A DNA stretch of 64,000 nucleotides from Colimorpha_A sp900556615 (GCA_963598415.1 CAVBUH010000029.1:62001-126000); one strand, 5' to 3'. Shown: positions 51,311-60,672, counted from the first letter of the stretch. The notes: generated by a model not told the origin, from the sequence alone. A program made the numbers and translations.

Positions 51311-53824
51311 TCAGGATATTTTTTTCAGATCCTTAAAGAAGGTTTCTACGATTCTTTGGCAAAGATACGCCGTAGATGTATAGCTATTCTTCATACTACT
51401 TTCATTAGCTTTTTCCATATTATTGATAAAAGGAGAGTAAATATAATTGATACAACCGGAATTAAAAACCAACTCTACAACATTGACACGCCTGGATTCT
51501 CTTATCAGCTCGAGCATTCTGATATTTTCGTCGGTCTTTTGACCTATTCCATCAAGTATGCTTGCGAAATAGGTTTGAACAACCGTTTCATTCGAACAAA
51601 GCGCCGCCGTAACATCATGGATGAAATAATCGGATGTGTCCGCTGTTATGGGAAGCAACAGCACGGAATAATAAAAATTTATACCTGAAACATAATCCTT
51701 CTGCTCCGTCGTTTGCTTCGGGTAAGGAAGTAAACCGAAATTACCTCCCTCTCTGATAGACGGAAGCCGCCCCAAGACAGTAGTAAACATCATAGAGGCG
51801 CCCTTCGAAAGCACATCATATTTATCAGTAACAATGGGATAGTAGATTCCGCTTTTAAAGTCGGGATGGTATTCGGCCATCGGACTTCCATAAAGACATA
51901 CCAATGAATTTCTCGCCGAACACAGCTTTGAAATATCGGGACCATAGTCATTATTATATAAAAAGGTACAGCCAAAACCGGTAAGATAACCTATTATGTC
52001 ATATTCAGAACCGTATTTTGAAACAAATCCAAAGGCGTCCTCGTCATCCCTTGTTCCGTTCCCATTTAAATCTCTGTAAAAATCTTTTACGAGAGAATAA
52101 GCATAATCAACCGTCCATTCGCCGCTTTTGAAGGTTTGAAGCAAGTTTTGCTCGTTCGTTTCTCCAAGCAGATCTTTATCATAGACCCATACAAATGTAT
52201 TGGCAAGAGAGGACATGGATAAATCGGTAACGGGTGAATATAAACAACCGTTTAACAACAGCGCGGAATTAATTTTTTTATTCCCGAAAATTTCAAGCGA
52301 ATTACTTCCGTACAATGAATTCCAGTTTTTCACATAGCCTGAAGTAATCAGCAATGAAGCATCGAAAATGACAACATCTATAACTTCAAAGGACTGATCG
52401 CAAGCATGTATGGAATCGGTTATATAATTCATGTCTGAAATTAACTGAACATCGATTTCAACATCAAAATTTTTTTCAATTTGAGAATATTTTCTCTCTG
52501 CAGCGGCGCTCACAGCATTTTTCTGATCATCTCCAAACATATTGCAGCTATATGACTCAAGCGAAACAATACGATATTCTTTTCCGTAATAATCGCCGGA
52601 AAGATTAGGAAAATAGGGATCAACCGTTGTGACAAGATCGGTAACTGTCGGTATCTCGGTATCAACCGGTTTTGTCACCGGAAACTCGTCAGTCTCCGTG
52701 TTTTCAGGTTGCCTATCGATCGTCGTTGTCACTGTAGAATCATTCGTATCGATATCGACGGATGTCGTCTCGTTCGGCAAATCTGTCACCAAACCGGAAT
52801 CCGTATCTGTATCTGTTAGATCAGCCGTCGGATCACCGGTTGTCAGTTCGGGAGCAGACGGAGCTTCTGTTTTAAGCATAAAGGAACGAGTATCGGGCAT
52901 ATAGGTCAATTCACAGATACTTTCCGAAGGATTTTCTATTGAAACGAGATGGTACCGTGTGTCTCCGTTTTCATACTCATCAACTCTTATTCCATTGAAG
53001 TATGTAAGCGTTTTTCCGGAATATTTGGAGCCGTCAGAGAGGTAATAAACCCAATTCGAAGAGGAAAACACCATAGATACCGTATATGTCTGAATATCAA
53101 AATAATACAAATAGGTTCCGTAAACACCGCTTCCCCAACCGCCGGAAACAAAGAAACCTGAACAATCATTGTTTCCCTGAGAGGATACGGGAACTATATC
53201 CGAGATCACGGACACAGGAGGGTTGCTGAAATCCAGCAGTGAGAGTTTATTACCGTAAAGTAAATACAATCTCGCATAATCATGCTCAACATCCTCAACG
53301 CCGCTCTTCCTCCGATACAAAGAACAGCCAAGCATGGAGTATACTTCTTCCGGGGTAACATTACATAGCGTGTCCCAAGGAATAATTTCATCCATATCTC
53401 CGTTGCTGATGCCGTCAAGTGAAACGGAGGCGCTTACAACCAAATTTCTTAATTCCGAAACGGAAACACCGTATTGGCTCTCTTCTCCGGACAAGAAGTT
53501 ACCTGAAAAGATCGGATAAATCGTTTGGTCTATTAGACAGTTATCAGGAGTCCTCGGTACGGTGTCTGTTGCCATGTTTTCCCCGCTTCCGTCCGCAGGC
53601 GACTCCTTTCTCAAATTTCGAAGAAGCGCGCCCCCGACAAGAAGTCCCGCTGCAAAGATTAAAGACATACTGACAGCAAGAATCGTTTTCCATGAAGAAT
53701 ACTTTCCGGTACTGCCCGAAGATTGTATAACAAAGGCATTTCTTTTCACGGATTCTCTGATAAGTTCTCTTTTCGGAAGCATATCGGAAATTGCTTTTTT
53801 CATTTTTCCATTAAAATCGTTCAT
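51311..53824 (-). CDS. Anti-sigma-like membrane protein with solute-binding-protein-like outer domain
   Basis: This protein of about 837 residues has a cytoplasmic N-terminus of about 50 residues (KMKKAISDMLPKRELIRESVKR) and a single transmembrane helix, TILAVSMSLIFAAGLLVGGAL. Outside, a first domain spans about 80-320. A long threonine- and aspartate-rich linker occupies about 325-425 (TDTDTDSGLVTDLPNETTSVD). The last 400 residues are similar to family-1 ABC solute-binding proteins: FYRDLNGNGTRDDEDAFGFVS, SGEWTVDYAYSLVKD and YPKQTTEQKDYVSG. The ECF sigma gene ends 1 bp before its ATG, so the two are translationally coupled. The layout suggests an anti-sigma factor sensing an outside ligand. 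The N-terminal anti-sigma role is inferred from position. Confidence 0.65.
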   Translation of the reverse strand: MNDFNGKMKKAISDMLPKRELIRESVKRNAFVIQSSGSTGKYSSWKTILAVSMSLIFAAGLLVGGALLRNLRKESPADGSGENMATDTVPRTPDNCLIDQTIYPIFSGNFLSGEESQYGVSVSELRNLVVSASVSLDGISNGDMDEIIPWDTLCNVTPEEVYSMLGCSLYRRKSGVEDVEHDYARLYLLYGNKLSLLDFSNPPVSVISDIVPVSSQGNNDCSGFFVSGGWGSGVYGTYLYYFDIQTYTVSMVFSSSNWVYYLSDGSKYSGKTLTYFNGIRVDEYENGDTRYHLVSIENPSESICELTYMPDTRSFMLKTEAPSAPELTTGDPTADLTDTDTDSGLVTDLPNETTSVDIDTNDSTVTTTIDRQPENTETDEFPVTKPVDTEIPTVTDLVTTVDPYFPNLSGDYYGKEYRIVSLESYSCNMFGDDQKNAVSAAAERKYSQIEKNFDVEIDVQLISDMNYITDSIHACDQSFEVIDVVIFDASLLITSGYVKNWNSLYGSNSLEIFGNKKINSALLLNGCLYSPVTDLSMSSLANTFVWVYDKDLLGETNEQNLLQTFKSGEWTVDYAYSLVKDFYRDLNGNGTRDDEDAFGFVSKYGSEYDIIGYLTGFGCTFLYNNDYGPDISKLCSARNSLVCLYGSPMAEYHPDFKSGIYYPIVTDKYDVLSKGASMMFTTVLGRLPSIREGGNFGLLPYPKQTTEQKDYVSGINFYYSVLLLPITADTSDYFIHDVTAALCSNETVVQTYFASILDGIGQKTDENIRMLELIRESRRVNVVELVFNSGCINYIYSPFINNMEKANESSMKNSYTSTAYLCQRIVETFFKDLKKIS

Positions 53825-53825
53825 T

Positions 53826-54392
53826 TTATTTTCCCCTTTCTTGATCAAATTTCTTTCTAATCTCGTTCATAGTCCGATACAGTTTACTTTTTACAGTCGA
53901 GACATTCATATTCATTACTCCGGCGATTTCGGATAAGGACAGTTCTTCGGCGTAAAAGAGGTATATAATCTTTTTTATCTCAGGAGAATATTTAGTGAGG
54001 ACTTTCTTTATTATATCAGCTTCTTCGGCGGAAATATAGCTTTCCTCTATACACGAAGGATCGGCAAAATCAATCTGCATATCATCTCCGCTTTCCTGAT
54101 CTGAGGCAGAAATGGAAACTATTTTTCTGAGTTTTTGCTTTATTGAATAGTATTTCATTAGGCGTCTTGAAGCAATTTTGTAAATCAGCGATTTATCATC
54201 TTTAGGATAATCGCAGCCACGCTTCAATAGAATTTGATAATATTCAAGATAAACTTCCTGGAGTATATCCGGAATCCAATCGGGATCTCCGCATTTACAG
54301 GCAACATATCTTCTGATCTCTATATAGGTTTCGTCATAAACAGTATCAAAACGTTGATCACAGGTCTCTTTATCCGCGCAGACAGTTGTCAT
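53826..54392 (-). CDS. ECF-type sigma-70 family RNA polymerase sigma factor
   Basis: This protein of about 188 residues has sigma region 2 at about 15-90 (YDETYIEIRRYVACK, DILQEVYLEYYQILL) and region 4 at about 130-185 (EIKKIIYLFYAEELSLSEIAG, MNVSTVKSKLYRTMNEI). No regions 1 or 3 are present, which is the ECF arrangement. GGAGGTGA precedes the ATG at 54392. The co-transcribed membrane gene downstream is the natural candidate for its antagonist. The gene diverges from secA. The regulon is unknown, and no second copy of its own promoter was searched for. Confidence 0.9.
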   Translation of the reverse strand: MTTVCADKETCDQRFDTVYDETYIEIRRYVACKCGDPDWIPDILQEVYLEYYQILLKRGCDYPKDDKSLIYKIASRRLMKYYSIKQKLRKIVSISASDQESGDDMQIDFADPSCIEESYISAEEADIIKKVLTKYSPEIKKIIYLFYAEELSLSEIAGVMNMNVSTVKSKLYRTMNEIRKKFDQERGK

Positions 54393-54622
54393 GAGATTCA
54401 CCTCCCTTTATTAAGTGCAGATTTTCTTTTGAAAGTTTCATAATCTTTATTAATTATACATATTTTTGTAAAAAAAGAAAGCGGCATGATATATTTTTTA
54501 TTTATTTTGAAAAATATATAATTATTTACAAAATATCCTTTTAATTTTCTCCGATATATTATATAATGATAAAGATTATGAATATGTTCGGGTGTTTGCC
54601 CTTTTACGAAAGGATAACTTCA
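54393..54622. promoter_or_regulatory. Divergent control region between the ECF sigma gene and secA
   Basis: A TATAAT box on the plus strand (54562-54567) lies 55 bp before the secA start. Another on the minus strand (54453-54458) serves the sigma gene. Both have poor -35 boxes. The region is extremely AT-rich. Confidence 0.4.
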
Positions 54623-57373
54623 ATGGGTCTTATCAACAAAATATTCGGTACTTACAGTCAAAGACAAATAAAAAAAATAATTCCGACAGTAGACGAAATA
54701 GAAAATCTCGCCGATAAATACAAAGCTATGTCCGATGCGGAGCTTCGTTCTATGACAGATGTATTCAAAAAACGTCTTGCGGAAGGAGAAACCCTCGACG
54801 ACATTCTCCCCGATGCTTTTGCGGCAATAAGAGAAGCAGACGACCGTGTTCTCGGAAAACGTCCTTTCCGGGTTCAGCTTATGGGAGGAATCATTCTTCA
54901 TCAGGGAAGGATTGCCGAGATGAAAACCGGCGAAGGTAAAACACTTGTTGCAACGCTTCCTGCATATTTAAACGCTCTCACCGGGAATGGCGTTCACATC
55001 GTCACCGTAAACGAATATCTTGCCCGACTCGGCGCAGAAGAAATGGGGCGCGTATACGGATTTCTCGGAATGAAAACCGGACTCATAGTACACGGTCAAT
55101 CCAAGGATGAAAAACAGAAAGCCTATAACGCCGATATCACCTACGGAACCAACAATGAATTTGGATTTGACTATCTGCGCGATAATATGGTCATTTACAA
55201 GGAACGGCTTACGCAGCGCGGTCATTCTTTTGCAATCGTCGATGAGGTTGACTCAATACTGATTGATGAAGCAAGAACTCCTCTCATCATTTCCGGAGAA
55301 GGCGATAAGTCCACCGATCTTTACGACAGAGCCGACTCCTTTGTTCGTACCCTGCGGCAATTCCGAATCAAGGAAATGGACAGCAAGGAATCAACGGATA
55401 CCATTGACGCCGACTATATTGTCGATGAAAAAGCCAAATCCGTTGTACTTACCGAAAGCGGTGTAAAAAAAGCAGAACAATTCTTTAAAATCGAAAATCT
55501 GTCCGACCCTGAAAATACTACGCTTTCACATCATATTAACCAAGCAATAAAAGCCCACGGAATTATGATGAAGGACGTTGATTATGTGAATAAAGACGGA
55601 CAAATCATTATTGTTGACAGCTTTACCGGTCGTATGATGTTCGGCAGACGATATTCTGACGGTCTGCATCAGGCTATTGAGGCAAAAGAACACGTAAAAA
55701 TTGAGAAAGAGAACAAAACGCTTGCCACTATAACCTTCCAGAACTATTTCAGAATGTATAAAAAGCTTTCAGGTATGACCGGAACGGCGCTCACGGAGGA
55801 AAACGAATTCCGGGAGATATACAATCTCGACGTAGTGGAAATTCCCACCAATAAACCGATGATAAGAGTGGATCACCCCGACGTCGTATATAAAAACAAA
55901 ACAGGCAAATATAACGCCATAATAGAGCAGATTATTGAATGCCACGAAAAAGGACAGCCTGTCCTTGTCGGAACAGTTTCAATTGAAAAATCCGAAGAGC
56001 TTTCCAAGCTTCTTAAACGTGAGGGCGTTAAACATACCGTACTTAACGCAAAATATCATGAAAAAGAAGCCGAAATCGTCGCCGGTGCGGGAAAATACGG
56101 TATGGTTACCATTTCCACTAACATGGCGGGACGCGGTACCGATATTATGCTCGGTGGAAACCCTGAGTTCATGGCAAAACAAGAGATGCTTAAACAGGGC
56201 TATGAGGAAGACGTTGTCGGTCTTGCAATCGGTTCATCGGTTTCGGTAAGCGACGAGGTGCTTGCAGCAAGGAAAGTATTCCGAGAACTGTTTGAAAAAT
56301 ATAAACGCGAAATTGAGCCTGAGGCTGAAAAAATAAGAAAAGCAGGCGGGTTATTTATTATAGGTACCGAACGTCATGAAAGCCGACGTATTGACAATCA
56401 GCTGAGAGGACGTTCGGGACGACAGGGCGATCCCGGTGAATCGAGATTCTTTCTTTCCCTTGACGATGACCTCATGAGACTCTTCGGAAGCGAGCGAATT
56501 CTCGGTATGGTAGAGAGACTTGGGCTTGAGGACGATCAGCCGATTGAAGCGAAAATACTTTCCAATTCGATCGAAAATGCACAAAAACAGCTTGAAGATA
56601 ACAACTTTGCACGCCGTAAAAACGTAATAAGCTATGACGATGTCATGAATCAACAGCGTACCGTTATTTATAAACAGCGGCGAGATGTCCTTGACGGCTG
56701 TAATTTAAAAGACAAGATGACAGATATGATCGAAAATGTGATCTCCGACGAGATTCATCACTGCCTAAATCCCGAAACACCCGAAAACTGGAATTTTGAT
56801 GAGCTGCGAAGCTATTTCAGAGGAACTCTCTGCACAGATTCCGATTTTAAATATACTCCGGAGGAAACCGAAAATATTGTCCCCTCCGATATTGAATCAG
56901 AACTTAAAAACCGTGCTGAAAAGCTTTATGCAGAAAAGGAGCGAATCTTCGGCACGGAACAAATGCGAGAAATCGAACGGGTTGTCCTTCTCCGAAATGT
57001 TGATGCAAAATGGATGGATCATCTTGATGCAATGGAGGATCTTAAAGGAAGCATCGGCTTAAACGCTTACGCACAAAGAAATCCGATCAGCGAATACCGA
57101 ATTGCCGCTGCCGACATGTTCGACGAGATGATTGCTTCTATACGTGAGGACACTGTCAGAATGCTGCTCTCTGTGCAGCAGAAAAAGCAGGAAATCAAGC
57201 GTGTTGAGGTTGCCAAAGTAACCGGAGAAGGCTTTGAAGGCGCTGCCCAGGTCAAGAAAAAACCTATTGTTATAAAAAAATCGCAAAAAGTTGGCAGAAA
57301 TGACCCTTGTCCTTGTGGCAGCGGAAAAAAATATAAAAAATGCTGCGGGATAAATGATACTGAAGCCGAATAA
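54623..57373 (+). CDS. secA: Preprotein translocase ATPase SecA
   Basis: This 916-residue protein is the motor that drives secretion through SecYEG. Walker A is MKTGEGKT at residues 100-107, and the DEAD-like motif is IVDEVDSILIDEARTPL. NMAGRGTDIMLGG and RNQLRGRSGRQGDPG-like DNQLRGRSGRQGDPG follow. The C-terminal zinc domain CPCGSGKKYKKCCG is present and binds SecB or ribosomes in relatives. GAAAGGA precedes the ATG at 54623, and the longer frame from 54566 adds an untypical leader. It is transcribed alone and is followed by a terminator. Confidence 0.97.
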   Translation: MGLINKIFGTYSQRQIKKIIPTVDEIENLADKYKAMSDAELRSMTDVFKKRLAEGETLDDILPDAFAAIREADDRVLGKRPFRVQLMGGIILHQGRIAEMKTGEGKTLVATLPAYLNALTGNGVHIVTVNEYLARLGAEEMGRVYGFLGMKTGLIVHGQSKDEKQKAYNADITYGTNNEFGFDYLRDNMVIYKERLTQRGHSFAIVDEVDSILIDEARTPLIISGEGDKSTDLYDRADSFVRTLRQFRIKEMDSKESTDTIDADYIVDEKAKSVVLTESGVKKAEQFFKIENLSDPENTTLSHHINQAIKAHGIMMKDVDYVNKDGQIIIVDSFTGRMMFGRRYSDGLHQAIEAKEHVKIEKENKTLATITFQNYFRMYKKLSGMTGTALTEENEFREIYNLDVVEIPTNKPMIRVDHPDVVYKNKTGKYNAIIEQIIECHEKGQPVLVGTVSIEKSEELSKLLKREGVKHTVLNAKYHEKEAEIVAGAGKYGMVTISTNMAGRGTDIMLGGNPEFMAKQEMLKQGYEEDVVGLAIGSSVSVSDEVLAARKVFRELFEKYKREIEPEAEKIRKAGGLFIIGTERHESRRIDNQLRGRSGRQGDPGESRFFLSLDDDLMRLFGSERILGMVERLGLEDDQPIEAKILSNSIENAQKQLEDNNFARRKNVISYDDVMNQQRTVIYKQRRDVLDGCNLKDKMTDMIENVISDEIHHCLNPETPENWNFDELRSYFRGTLCTDSDFKYTPEETENIVPSDIESELKNRAEKLYAEKERIFGTEQMREIERVVLLRNVDAKWMDHLDAMEDLKGSIGLNAYAQRNPISEYRIAAADMFDEMIASIREDTVRMLLSVQQKKQEIKRVEVAKVTGEGFEGAAQVKKKPIVIKKSQKVGRNDPCPCGSGKKYKKCCGINDTEAE

Positions 57374-57395
57374 ATTATCTCTATTCAGCTATATT

Positions 57396-57435
57396 CCGGA
57401 GACGGAAGGACTCCTCCTCCGTTTCCGGATTTTTC
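57396..57435 (+). terminator. Terminator of secA
   Basis: CCGGAGACGGA (57396-57406) pairs with TCCGTTTCCGG (57418-57428) with one wobble and is followed by ATTTTTC. It lies 23 bp beyond the secA stop. Confidence 0.75.
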
Positions 57436-57501
57436 TTTCACAATTACAAAAAATTCATATTCAGGAGATTTCCTCCGAAAGAGGGCAAAAAGCTCACCAC
57501 T

Positions 57502-58836
57502 ATGAACTACAAATTGATAATAATAGGACTTATATTCCTTTTTAATCCGGAGATCAATATAATTGATCCGCTTCCGGATTTCATCGGGATCTTATTCATT
57601 TTAAAAGGAATAACCTCGATAGCACCGCTGTCACCTTCCTTATCGGATTCTGTATCCGCATTCAAAAAATATTTCTGGATATCGCTTATTCAATTTGCGG
57701 TAATCATTCCGCTCATCTCTGTTGCGGCTTCCGATCCAGCCTTTTATCTTGTTTTTACTTTTGCTTTTGCTGTTTTAAGTATTCTATATATCATCCCGGC
57801 GTTTAGAAACCTCTTCAGCGGCATTGAATATCTTGCAGAAAAAAATGCACTCGGCCTTAAAGGAATTCGCATCTTATCTGTTCTTTTTGCTTTTTTCTTC
57901 ATTGCCAAAAAAATTCTTTCTCTAATTCCGGAGCTTATTTATCTGTATATTGACGACAGCAATGTCTATGATACCGCGCTCTATCCTCTTGCCCCATATA
58001 AAACAGGAATTATGTCGATAACAGTTACCGTATCATTGATCATCGGTATTCTGTGGTTGGTAATAGCAGCAAAATACTTTTCAAAGCTCAAAAAAAATGC
58101 CGAATATAATAAAGCAATCTCCCAAAACATCTCTGAAATCAATCACACTGTTTCACAAATTGCCATGCGAACCGTTTCTGCTGTCTCGACGCTTCTTACC
58201 GTCTCGGCTTTTTCTATGATTTCGTTTTATATAGACGGTATACAAATTATTCCGCAGTTTATTTCCGCCGTATGTATTTACCAAACTGTCAGAACTTCCG
58301 GAAGACTCTTGCTTTTCACCAATAAATCCAAGAAGAAAATCCCGATTTTTTCCCTTCTTGTCGGAATTGTCTCTTATATTATTTCACTTATTTTCAATAT
58401 CCGTTATCATGAAACTGCCATTCTGAACTTTTCCCGCGTATCTGAAAAATTTGCCTTCCCTGCCCTTATCAATCTAATTTCCTGTGTTCTGTATATTTTA
58501 TCACTGTACTCTATCTATTCTATCGTCAAAAGAATAATTGATGAGCACACGGGAACTTATTGGGAAAACTCATATATATCTCACAATTCCGCTTCCGCAA
58601 AAGAAAAAGAGAACCTACAGTTTAAACTCAAAATAGGTGTTATCATAGGAGCATGTCTCTCCATTTCAAACACTGTTGCCTATGATTTACTTTATATCAT
58701 ACCGCTCTATCAAATAATTAACTCCGCTGCCGTTCTTATTTGGGCGGTATATATGAGTTCGGTTTATTCGTCAATAAAAAATGCTGTGCAAGAAAAATAT
58801 GCCGACGAAAGCATGAGAAATCCGGCAAAAAATTAA
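57502..58836 (+). CDS. Multi-spanning membrane protein of unknown function
   Basis: This 444-residue protein has about ten hydrophobic helices (for example IIIGLIFLFNPEINIIDPLP, DFIGILFILKGITSIAPL, ILSVLFAFFFIAKKILSLIP and FSLLVGIVSYIISLIF). The opening phrase NPEINIIDPLPDFIG recurs in uncharacterised clostridial membrane proteins. No transporter signature is visible. It follows secA after a terminator and is preceded by no good ribosome site other than a weak GAGGG further upstream. The start is therefore less certain than the frame. Confidence 0.6.
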   Translation: MNYKLIIIGLIFLFNPEINIIDPLPDFIGILFILKGITSIAPLSPSLSDSVSAFKKYFWISLIQFAVIIPLISVAASDPAFYLVFTFAFAVLSILYIIPAFRNLFSGIEYLAEKNALGLKGIRILSVLFAFFFIAKKILSLIPELIYLYIDDSNVYDTALYPLAPYKTGIMSITVTVSLIIGILWLVIAAKYFSKLKKNAEYNKAISQNISEINHTVSQIAMRTVSAVSTLLTVSAFSMISFYIDGIQIIPQFISAVCIYQTVRTSGRLLLFTNKSKKKIPIFSLLVGIVSYIISLIFNIRYHETAILNFSRVSEKFAFPALINLISCVLYILSLYSIYSIVKRIIDEHTGTYWENSYISHNSASAKEKENLQFKLKIGVIIGACLSISNTVAYDLLYIIPLYQIINSAAVLIWAVYMSSVYSSIKNAVQEKYADESMRNPAKN

Positions 58837-58945
58837 CGGTATTTTAACCATAAAAGCTCCGTGTCCTAATCAACGGTTTTGAAAAACGTTTTATCATAAA
58901 GTCCTTATCTCAGAGACGATATGGAGAGAATACAATAGACACAAA

Positions 58946-59115
58946 TTAAGAGCACCTCTAAAATTCACTGCCCAAAATCCGGCTTAAGTTGTTTTCCGTC
59001 ATTCCTCACAAAAATCTTTGATAGACAGATACGCTGTCCGCGGAATTTTTGTTTAGGCTGACGAAAAAAATCTCTTTACCGTTTATGAACATCGAATTTT
59101 TGAGATACCCTTAAG
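58946..59115 (-). repeat. Family-2 miniature repeat
   Basis: On the minus strand this segment matches the middle of the composite repeat at 15231-15476: GGGTATCTC, then GTCAG, ACAAAAATTCCGC, AAGCCGGATTT and GGGCAGTG, ending in GAGGTGCTCTTAA. Its ends, TTAAGGGTATC and GGTGCTCTTAA, are imperfect inverted repeats. Confidence 0.6.
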
Positions 59116-59148
59116 AAGTGCACTTCGTAAAATGGCTTTAGGTAGTTC

Positions 59149-59325
59149 TTAAAATCCCGTTGTTTTTTGAAGATGACACCGTTTTTTATAGAGCGTCGGT
59201 TTTGCTTTACGCCTTCTACTTGTTCCTTGCATATCCGATTCTTTTTCCTGTTTCTCTTTTATCAGCCTGTTCTTTAGCCCTGTTCTCTCTTTCATCTTCT
59301 TCGTTGCCTTCTTTTCCGATAGCAT
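59149..59325 (-). CDS. Possible small lysine-rich protein with sequestered ribosome site
   Basis: This 58-residue reading frame (MLSEKKATKKMKERTGLK at the start) is very rich in lysine and arginine. Its ATG has an excellent AGGAGGG 6-7 nt upstream. That site lies inside the 3' arm of the hairpin at 59328-59378, so it would be masked in the RNA. I do not recognise the protein, and it overlaps no repeat core. It lies downstream, on the same strand, of the BMP transporter operon. It could be a chance frame whose apparent ribosome site is only the arm of a terminator, so confidence is low. Confidence 0.3.
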   Translation of the reverse strand: MLSEKKATKKMKERTGLKNRLIKEKQEKESDMQGTSRRRKAKPTLYKKRCHLQKTTGF

Positions 59326-59327
59326 AT

Positions 59328-59378
59328 AAGTCCCTCCTGCGTCAGATTTTTCAGGTCTGCCACAGGAGGGACTTTTTC
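59328..59378 (+). terminator. 12-bp perfect hairpin with T tract
   Basis: AAGTCCCTCCTG (59328-59339) and CAGGAGGGACTT (59363-59374) form a perfect stem followed by TTTT on the plus strand. Read on the minus strand, the same stem masks the ribosome site of the small gene at 59149-59325. The nearest plus-strand gene ends 490 bp upstream. Confidence 0.65.
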
Positions 59379-59431
59379 TATTGCCCGTTTTAACGGATCT
59401 GTTTACTTGTTTATATGCGGGGAAAATTATT

Positions 59432-59689
59432 TAATGTCTACTGAACAAGTCAAAAAAGCAGCCGCCATGCGGCATTCAGAGTATTTTTGACTTGTCTAAG
59501 TGCAAGGTTTTTAAGTTGATTTACTTAAAAACCTCGCACTTAGGTGATGCGTTTTCATGAAACGCATCACTCAGTAGTTCATCAAGAAATGTCTGCCCCA
59601 TATAAAAACATCAATATACTGCTGTTTTATATGGGGGTGTGGCTTTGCCGCACCAATCATTCGCCAAGCGAATGATTCAGTAGACATTA
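59432..59689. repeat. 258-bp element made of consecutive hairpins, with inverted terminal repeats
   Basis: TAATGTCTACTGA (59432-59444) recurs inverted as TCAGTAGACATTA (59677-59689). Between them lie successive perfect or near-perfect stems: AAGTCAAAAA/TTTTTGACTT, AAGTGCAAGGTTTTTAAGT/ACTTAAAAACCTCGCACTT, GTGATGCGTTTTCATGAAACGCATCAC (as GTGATGCGTTT and AAACGCATCAC), CCCCATATAAAACA-like/TGTTTTATATGGGG and AATCATTCG/CGAATGATT. Almost every base is paired. There is no reading frame. Confidence 0.8.
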
Positions 59690-59709
59690 TTTATAATCAA
59701 AGAAAAATG

Positions 59710-60672
59710 TTAACGTTCCTCTCTGTCATAGTTCACACCTAATGCGGAAGGAGGCTGATTTTCTCGCTTGTTTCTTATGCTAATAACAATAAGTACAATA
59801 ACGGTAAAAACATACGGAAGCATTTTCAAAAGCGGCGTTGAACTCATACTGATGTGAAGCTCTCTTATGCTCGGAATATATGCTCCGGCAATAAACAGCG
59901 CTCCAAACACCGCCGAACCAATTATACTCACATGAGGCTTCCACAGGGCAAATATTACAAGCGCAATAGCAAGCCATCCCATCGCTTCAATACTGAGATA
60001 TGCCTCCTGAGAACCGGCATAATCCATAATATAATATAAGCCGCCGAGTCCCGCTATACCGCTTCCAACACAGGTTGCAACATATTTATAAAGAAACACA
60101 TTGATACCTACCGCATCGGCTGTAGCAGGATTTTCACCGACCGCGCGAAGATGAAGTCCTATCCTGGTTCTTAAAAGCACATAGGAAGCTATCAAAGCTA
60201 TGATGATAGCAAGGAAAAACATAATGCCGCAATATTTTAGAGAACTGTCGGATTCTGCAAAAGGATATCTGAAATACGGAAGTGCATACAGATATTTAAA
60301 AGAGGTAAGCTTGGACATTGAAAATTTCATAACCCCGACTCCGAAGGTTGTAAGGGCAAGGCCGGTAACATTCTGATTGGCATGAAGCGTAACCGTCAAA
60401 AAGCTGTAAATCAATCCCATTAACCCTCCAGCAAGAAAAGAGGCGAGAATAGAAATAATCACTACAAGAACAGGATGAACCGTACCGGCGGGATACATCG
60501 CCTGAAGCGCAACACAGCCTCCGGCAGCCCCCACGCACATAATCCCCGGAATACCGAGATTGAGATGCCCCGATTTTTCGGTAAGTATTTCTCCGGTAGA
60601 ACCGTACAAAAAAGTCATTCCGAGAGGAACCGCGCTAAGAAGGTAATCAAGTATGTTTGACCATATGTTCAT
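59710..60672 (-). CDS. BMP-type (nucleoside) ABC transporter permease, second
   Basis: This 320-residue protein has about eight membrane helices and the family phrases GEILTEKSGHLNLGIPGIMCVGAAGG, LRAVGENPATADAVGINV, GLGGLYYIMDYAGSQEAYLS (given in parts). This is the branched-chain/ribose-like permease fold found in BMP-dependent nucleoside uptake systems (the YufQ/NupC type). The ATG overlaps the stop of the first permease gene (ATGA), with AAGGAGG upstream. It is the last gene of the operon. The multi-hairpin element lies just beyond its stop. Confidence 0.92.
   Translation of the reverse strand: MNIWSNILDYLLSAVPLGMTFLYGSTGEILTEKSGHLNLGIPGIMCVGAAGGCVALQAMYPAGTVHPVLVVIISILASFLAGGLMGLIYSFLTVTLHANQNVTGLALTTFGVGVMKFSMSKLTSFKYLYALPYFRYPFAESDSSLKYCGIMFFLAIIIALIASYVLLRTRIGLHLRAVGENPATADAVGINVFLYKYVATCVGSGIAGLGGLYYIMDYAGSQEAYLSIEAMGWLAIALVIFALWKPHVSIIGSAVFGALFIAGAYIPSIRELHISMSSTPLLKMLPYVFTVIVLIVISIRNKRENQPPSALGVNYDREER

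Noticed and set aside
52629..52904. Plus-strand frame rich in valine and serine inside the anti-sigma-like gene
   Set aside because: It is the complement of the Thr/Asp-rich linker, a composition artefact.
57354..57545. Short plus-strand frame overlapping the secA end
   Set aside because: It contains the secA terminator and has no ribosome site.
59160..59393. Plus-strand 77-codon frame rich in leucine, serine and phenylalanine
   Set aside because: It is opposite the lysine-rich minus-strand frame, has no ribosome site and runs through the hairpin arm.
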